This document shows positions 58,022 through 64,000 of a stretch of DNA of 64,000 bases, piece by piece. Position numbers and translations under genes: made by a program. Positions within the stretch are counted from its first letter, which is position 1. Each line of letters opens with the position of its first letter. This DNA is from Phoronis australis. Its lineage: Eukaryota; Phoronida; Phoronidae. The stretch spans positions 668,197-732,196 of the forward strand of contig NMRA01000178.1 of assembly GCA_002633005.1 (NCBI GenBank), written 5' to 3'. The notes beneath the pieces were generated by a model, which worked only from the letters and a program-made list of their open reading frames with translations, was not told the DNA's origin and made no database searches.

Positions 58022-58984
58022 TTGATTTACCACAATAACCTGCAGGTTACCAGAACAACACAGCTTCCGCACTCTAAAATATTTCCTTCACGTACACTTA
58101 CGAACACAGCTGTTGGCCTGCCCTGCTTGGTTCATGGACATGGGACTCTTGAGCAATATTTAAGAGTCGTGATCGCGCAAGTTGCTGCTTGGCTGCCAGT
58201 ACAAGAACTTGGTGAGGAACCGAATGTCATCATTGCTTTCAACAGGGAAGCTCGGGAATGGCCTCCTGGAGTAGCCCAAGCATTGTGCTGTCAGCAATGG
58301 CGTGATCTTGGCGGTATTAATGCCATCATTGTAGCAACTGATGGATCCTTCGATGGTGAAACTAATCGTGCGGGATGGGGCTATCAAATACGCTGTGCTA
58401 ACAACGTCATTGCGGAAGGTAGTGGCTGCCACCATATATCCACAAGCAGTACGTGGATGGAGTTTGAGGCTATACAACGAGCCCTAACCAAGCTGTCACT
58501 CCTAGACCTGGAGAATCACACCATTATCTTTGCCACCGATTCCATGGCAGTGTTGATGAAAGTTCAATCTGGAAACCTCCCAGCCAACTGGGGTGTCTTC
58601 CGATCACGCCACCCTCATCATGTGGTGATCTGGTCTTTCGTACCTGGCCACGCCGGTGTCTTGATTGATGAGCGTGCAGATTACCTCGCTGGCTCATGCA
58701 CCACCAACCAACCCCTCTACTTATATTCGGCTGACGTTAAGCTGCTGGCTCGCAAACGCAACCACGAGCAGACTGCATCCCAGCTGGCTGAGTTCAATGA
58801 TGGCAGCCGCCTGCTCGAAGCCAGTATTATTTATGGCCATGCTGCGAAGAGTCACAAGAAGGGCCGTGCCCGAGTGCTGTCTAATCAAATGCTTACAGGC
58901 AACGTCAGCCCTGGAGTTCTGCGCCTTCTGCTGTCGTGGGGATGGTCTGGGGAGGGGATTAATGCACCAGCATATCCCCAATGA
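58022..58984 (+). mobile_element. RNase H ORF of retroelement origin (no RT nearby)
   Basis: An uninterrupted frame of about 320 codons carries a full RNase HI domain: IVATDGSFDGETNRAGWGY (first Asp), WMEFEAIQRAL (Glu), IIFATDSMAVLMK (Asp), then FVPGHAGVLIDERADYLAG with the conserved His and last Asp. The catalytic D-E-D-D set appears intact. Upstream about 100 residues (QYLRVVIAQVAAWLPVQELG) are not a recognised domain. There is no in-frame ATG before the domain, only a TTG at the frame start, so this is a 5'-truncated retrotransposon piece or an exon whose start lies elsewhere. The last residues may be out of frame (stop at 58982). No polymerase or endonuclease box was found on either side. 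It sits between the convergent centrosomal genes, in the CEP126 sense. Confidence 0.7.
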
Positions 58985-60058
58985 TCCTGTCCGTGACAGG
59001 TATTACAGGTATTAAGAGTCGTGATGAGTTTTGGGATGCCTAAGCTGTGTTTTGCGAGTCCAGCACTATATTTGGTGTTTGGTTAGGAGGCGGATGTTAA
59101 ACTTAGTGCACTGAACATGCACATTCAGAAGTGAAATGCAGGCACAACTTGAACGTGTACACGGTTTAGTGTATGGTGTTGAAATCTTTATTTTTGAAAT
59201 AATGATGACGTTCAGAGAAACTTAATTTATCTTTCGTTACAAAAATAATTATTGTTAAAACAATTCAACAATTAAATATATAATTCAACAATTAAATTTA
59301 CAATGCCAGAAAACAATTCATTCCACAATGTATCACAACTGAGAAAATGTAGTTCTATAGCAATTGGAAAAATGTGATTTAAAGTCACTATGTGGCACTA
59401 GTGAGGCAGCAGTCCTCGCCGTAACAATGCAAATATTCAGATAATCGCGTGGAACCTTCAGCCTACAGACATACCCCATGCTTATGAACTGCTTGCTTTC
59501 TGTCGTCTATCCAAATGAAGTGAGGAGCCTTTATTCATTAGTGCCACCTGGGGAATATAAAGTGTTTTATACAAACAAATTATTCAACTACCCCATCTAG
59601 TGTCCAGGAAGGGAACCAGCCTCTTTCAACACCTGCTGATGCCCATGTTGCTTTTGGTGTGCCAATGTGGCAGTGACCCCTGCAGGCAGTGACACGTGTA
59701 AGCAGTGACCCCTATAGGAATGTTTAATCAGTCAACTTCACATCGAGCTATGTAATAGCGTTTTCTCAAAACCCAGAAATCAAGTTGAGGCAACTGCATA
59801 TCTGTAAGCACCTCATTTTGAATGCGATGCACCAGAAAACGTCGGATACAACAGCCTTAGCTCAGACCAGGAGTCTAAGTTTGGGTATAACAGACCTCAC
59901 ATTTCCTGTGGCTTTGAATAAGTGTCGATCCTTGACACTCGAACACACTGCTTTGAACTATACAAAGCAATACTAGCAGTCAATCTCTTCTTGGTATTTC
60001 TGGCTCGGTAAAAAATTTTGACAGACAGGTGGTACATAATACAGACTAAATCGAGTCA
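58985..60058. other. Intergenic region and 3' flank of the CEP162-like gene
   Basis: No gene seen. On the minus strand an AATAAA (tttatt at 59530-59535) could be the poly(A) signal of the CEP162-like gene, giving a 3' UTR of about 0.5 kb. A duplicated aattcaacaattaaat occurs near 59.28 kb. Confidence 0.5.
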
Positions 60059-63000
60059 TCAGGATACCCTGTAGTCGGGAAGCACCACTCCCTGTCTCTG
60101 TAGCTCCCTTAATGTAGACAGTATAGAATCCAGCTCTAGTCGAAACCTGTTCACTTCTTCATTCTTCCTCTGCACTAGCTCTTTCCATTTTTGTACTTCT
60201 ACATCAGGGTGCTGATACACAGAAGGGGCGCCACTTCTCCTAATCGTCTCTTTCAGCTGCCGTTCCCTCTGGGCATGCCGTTCTTCCATGATCTTTATTT
60301 TCTCAAGTAAACTTTCAAAATGTCGCATTTCCTAGAACAGATATAACGATGAATTGTTAAGACACATAATTGGCACACTGTGAATCAAACTTAGAGTGTA
60401 TCACTATCAAAGGTAATACAAATCGAGATGTTTGGAGGCACTTTTTGTTTCATTTAACACAACACAATGTTGTTTATTTTACATAAAAACCATGTTTGCG
60501 CCTGTAACAACGACATTAACAAATCTCAGTAAAAAATACTACATAAAAAATGGTGTCTGTATGGCTTGTATAATTATGGGAATGACTAGGCTGAAGTGTC
60601 AACAAATTAAACCAAATTTAACTTGGTCTGCAAAGTGAAGTGCTATAGGCATTCCAGCATTGCAATGCTACCTGGAGACCTCCTCCAAGGTCACACAATG
60701 AGATACTGTCCACAGCAAACACAAGCCAAATGTTGTTAGACTTACTGGTGTGTGACTTGTCTTGGCTTCCTTTAATTCCTCGTTCAGATTCTTGACCTGA
60801 GTCTCTAGTGCTGCCTCTCTGATACGTAGTACTGACAACTGTTCAACATCGCTCTCCCAGTGAACCTGCTGATCTCTCAGGTGTCTTATCACAGCCTGCA
60901 GAAACCAGGGGAGATAAGTGAATGACAAATTGAAAACCAGGGGAGACAATTGCGTCGCAGCAGACGTACAGGAGTAAGATTCAGCTTACTTTAAGGATCT
61001 GCAGGCCATTCGACCAAATAACCACAAAACTATGAAGCATAGTTCAATCTCTATTGATTGGGTTAGTTAGAAAAAAGGATACATCCAAAGGATAAAACAG
61101 CATCAATAACATGTCAAGTTTTATTTTATAAATTTCAAAAACACTGTCACAGCCTCGGCTGAAATTGAAGCAGGCAGGCACTTTTTTCTTCAAGTACTGA
61201 GTCGCAGCTTTCAAAATGAGTTGGGTTACAAACCAGAACCAGATTTTCACTGTCTTAACAGTCAGAAAATACTTGTCTTAAACTTTTCAGACGAAGAGTA
61301 CATCTACGTTATTTGTACACACCTCCTGTGTATCTACTTTATTCATCAGATCAGCCATTTTGGATGACGAGTTGTGCAGAGCATGCTCAGTCAACAGTCG
61401 CTCCACTTCCTGTCTGTGTGCCCTGCGGAGTGACGCTAGCTCCTCCTCGTGGCCCTCTCGTGCCGTCCGCGCAGATGCCTCATGTTCAGCTAATGTTCTG
61501 TTGACATCAATACGCTGCTGGGTAACTTGAAGTTCCAGTTGATCAATCTAAACCAAAATTGAAGTAAAAGGGTACTACAGCAATCTCTTCATATATTCTG
61601 ATCATTTACGTTTTAATTACTAAATTTTGCTATGCTTACCAGGTGTGTGTTTTGTAGAGGCAAGAATCTCACGAAAATACAACATGTACTACAAGCGAAT
61701 CACGTGACCACAATACATTCTTCGCTAGATTCTTCCATCTACGAAACTTTACTGAGGTCTCCATATCTATTTAATACTTTGTATCGTCATCTCAATTCCA
61801 ATATGCTACTAATTTGTACAAAATTTGTACAACTTTCGATTCGTGAATCCCCAAACAACATACACAGTGCATGTTTACAGAAATGATGATGCCTAAAGTT
61901 TTGTGCACAGTTAATAAAAGACCGTAAGAAGTTTTCTTCAACAGTTGAGCATTCACAAAATTTTGTGGCCATGTGAAGGAAACTCCAATCATTCTGAAGC
62001 ACACACATCTACAGAGCCTTATTGTAAGTCTGAATGAGAAGCAGGGTATAACTGCTGTAGCCTCTGTTCATGGCGCTACTAGTATCATTAACATTGTTTG
62101 ATTAGACCACACCCTGCTGTGTCTTCACGGACTTGCTCTTTGCGGTACCCAGACAACCTCTACCTCCAGCATAACTCTCCTTGACACATACCTTCACTTT
62201 AAGATGTTCATTCTCTTTCAGCACATCATCAATGTGCAGGCCAGTGAAGACGTCAGGTGTGTAAGGTTTTTGATTGGCAGGTGTCTCTATGTCAGCAGGC
62301 ACTGGGGCTGGTCGGTCAACTCTCTGGTTCAAGCTACCCCTGGGAGGCTTTTTGGTCACAAGTTTGTTTGACAAAGTTGCTGTAAAGATTTACCAATTTC
62401 ATTGTCCTTTTTCAGTGCCAAACATTCTGAGGCAAAACATTTAATTTTTGTGTAAACAGTCAATGTTTGTACACAACTCTAATGATTGCCTATTAACCAT
62501 CAGAAGGTTTTGCTCAAAGTCTCAGAAAAGTCCCGCATTCTCAGCCGACAGATTGTTAAAGAGATTGCTGAAATCATGCACGTCAAGCGGAGTTGGTGAT
62601 GAATAAAGCTGAATGCAACAAAATTCAAAAGAAAGAAGAAATTTGGACCATCAAAGCGGACAAAACAATAAACAAAAACATTGAGAAGAAAGGACATTGT
62701 TGAGATACACAGGCAAATTACAAAGCCTACACATGAATACATTGCTGCCACCTTGTGGTATTAGTCATGATGATCTTAATGAAACATACCTTCAGGAGAC
62801 TGCTGTCCAATTACAGAGAAACTAGTAGATAGATCTTGAATGTCCAACTGGTAGAGGACTATGCTCAAAGTAAGTGACTAGACAGATCTTGAATTGTTCT
62901 AGAATCAACATACCCACTTTAGTCTCCAGTTTCTGTATGGTCTTCATCAATACTTGTTTCTCACCCTGAAGTCGCTCAATGCTCGTATGCAGGGAGAGTA

Positions 63001-64000
63001 CTTCTTGTGTTTTGTCTGCCAGTGACACCTGTAGGGACTTCACTTGACTAGAGGTCTCTGGTTTCTTCTCTTGGGCAGCTTTTTGGTCACTCATTTTCTG
63101 TGCGAAGGCTAAGAGGACAAGAATTACAAGTAGTGCTTTTTGAGTAAAAGTACTTGATATAGAAGTACAACATAAACCTGAATGCAACTGAAACTTTGTT
63201 CTAAAGAGTAATATTTCTAAATTTTAAAATAATGCATTGACCTACCAAAACAGTTCATCCTTGAAGTCATAGGCTCTAAACACTACCCTTTGATTGCGCA
63301 GGTAGACAAAAGAATCCATAAGACTCGGTCTGATAGTCTGACCTACACTTGGGAAACACTGACATGAAATGGTTTGAGTTCCAGACTTCAATTTGCAACA
63401 CTTGGGTTTAAATTGTGGCCAAACTGGCAGACAGTTGATCCCTGGACTAACATGTCTGCTGCTCCAGTCAGCTGTCTTGGTAGTGGGTGAATGCAAAAGC
63501 AAACGAAAGAGAAACAAGATTGTATGCGAAAGCGATTTTGAGGGTATGGCCATTTTGCATAACGTGGACGGAAGTTTCGCCTCTTACCGTCAGCCCTGCT
63601 CCGCTGTCTCTCAGCGTCCTGCTGTGCCCGCTGCACTTCTTCCCTGAGGTCACTGACCTCTTGCTTGAACCGGCTACGCACGCTATCCAGCTCTCTCTCC
63701 AGGGCCAGGACGCTGGTCTTTGGATGTGAAGTCAACTCTTCTGGCCTCGCAGACCGATGGTCGGTCTCCACCTCCAGCTGCTTCTCAAGGAAATTAATCC
63801 TTTCTTCATACTGATACTGAAACCAATAACATATTAATAACATATTAATAACCCAACGCATTGAAGTCAGATGACTAACTCCAGCAGAGTGAGCTAAGAA
63901 GACTCAATTCTTTAACCTACGATTAAACTGAGTATCAAAGTAGCATTAAACCTGAGTGTGCTCTCTATCAAAAACAAAGGTTGGATTTTGGCCACTGACC
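60059..64000 (-). CDS. CEP162: CEP162-like protein, C-terminal part (runs off the window)
   Basis: Exons in transcript order: 64000-63952 (partial), 63816-63588, 63108-62918, a probable 13-nt microexon 62802-62790, 62379-62192, 61547-61323, 60895-60746 and 60331-60059. Phases agree throughout. The full exons give 422 residues plus stop. Nearly all of it is coiled coil. Landmarks are ERINFLEKQLEVETDHRSA, DVFTGLHIDDVLKENEHLK, EHALHNSSSKMADLMNKVDT, AVIRHLRDQ and the end RFRLELDSILSTLRELQRQG. This order and the closing segment fit CEP162, an axoneme-recognition protein at the distal centriole that promotes transition-zone assembly. The N-terminal part lies beyond 64 kb. The exon ending at 62918 uses AAA|gtgggt; a gtatgt four bases later would break the frame with the microexon. 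The edge exon has a GTTT-type donor (CAG|gtttaa). Confidence 0.78.

Noticed and set aside
1-64000. CRISPR arrays, operons or bacterial-type systems
   Set aside because: The tandem arrays lack unique spacers, and all supported genes have spliceosomal introns or animal-type domains.

Overview
The window looks like nuclear DNA of a marine invertebrate animal, probably a lophotrochozoan such as a mollusc, brachiopod or annelid. The phylum is inferred, not proven. Genes are split by GT..AG introns, the intergenic DNA is AT-rich and full of decayed mobile elements, and the recognisable proteins are animal centrosome/cilium proteins and a secreted VWA-VWD-C8-TIL protein. Nothing prokaryotic is visible. 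All exon joins given here were checked by hand for splice sites and reading phase. No similarity search was possible, so family names rest on motif recognition.

Layout. 1-3.3 kb: intergenic, with an aspartic-protease relic of an LTR retroelement. 3.3-11.7 kb (minus): gene A, an unrecognised, very basic protein of at least about 2,566 residues. One 6.8-kb exon is followed by a coiled-coil exon and a last exon with a CPxGCxCxxC-type cysteine repeat. 12-15 kb: intergenic, with a Tc1/mariner relic. 15.3-18.3 kb (minus), perhaps starting at 21 kb: gene B, a second basic protein that shares a motif and phase-1 introns with gene A. 21.3-36.3 kb (plus): gene C, a secreted 613-residue protein with signal peptide, VWA, VWD, C8, TIL and a cysteine-rich tail, in ten coding exons. 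Its introns hold a truncated LINE, SINEs, MITEs, a fold-back element with tRNA-like arms and a 16-bp minisatellite. 39.0-40.2 kb (minus): an intronless GT32-type glycosyltransferase. 42.7-43.1 kb (plus): a small orphan membrane protein. 46.6-56.1 kb (plus): a CEP126-like centrosomal gene. 58.0-59.0 kb (plus): an RNase H ORF of retroelement origin. 60.06 kb to the window end (minus): the 3' part of a CEP162-like gene, convergent with the CEP126-like gene.

How they fit. The right third carries two genes for centriole/ciliary-base proteins facing each other. The left third carries two neighbouring genes for basic, low-complexity proteins that may be related to each other. Gene B's candidate first exon and gene C's probable start lie about 180 bp apart and diverge, so they may share a promoter. 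The least described item is gene A, with its giant exon and cysteine-repeat C-terminus.
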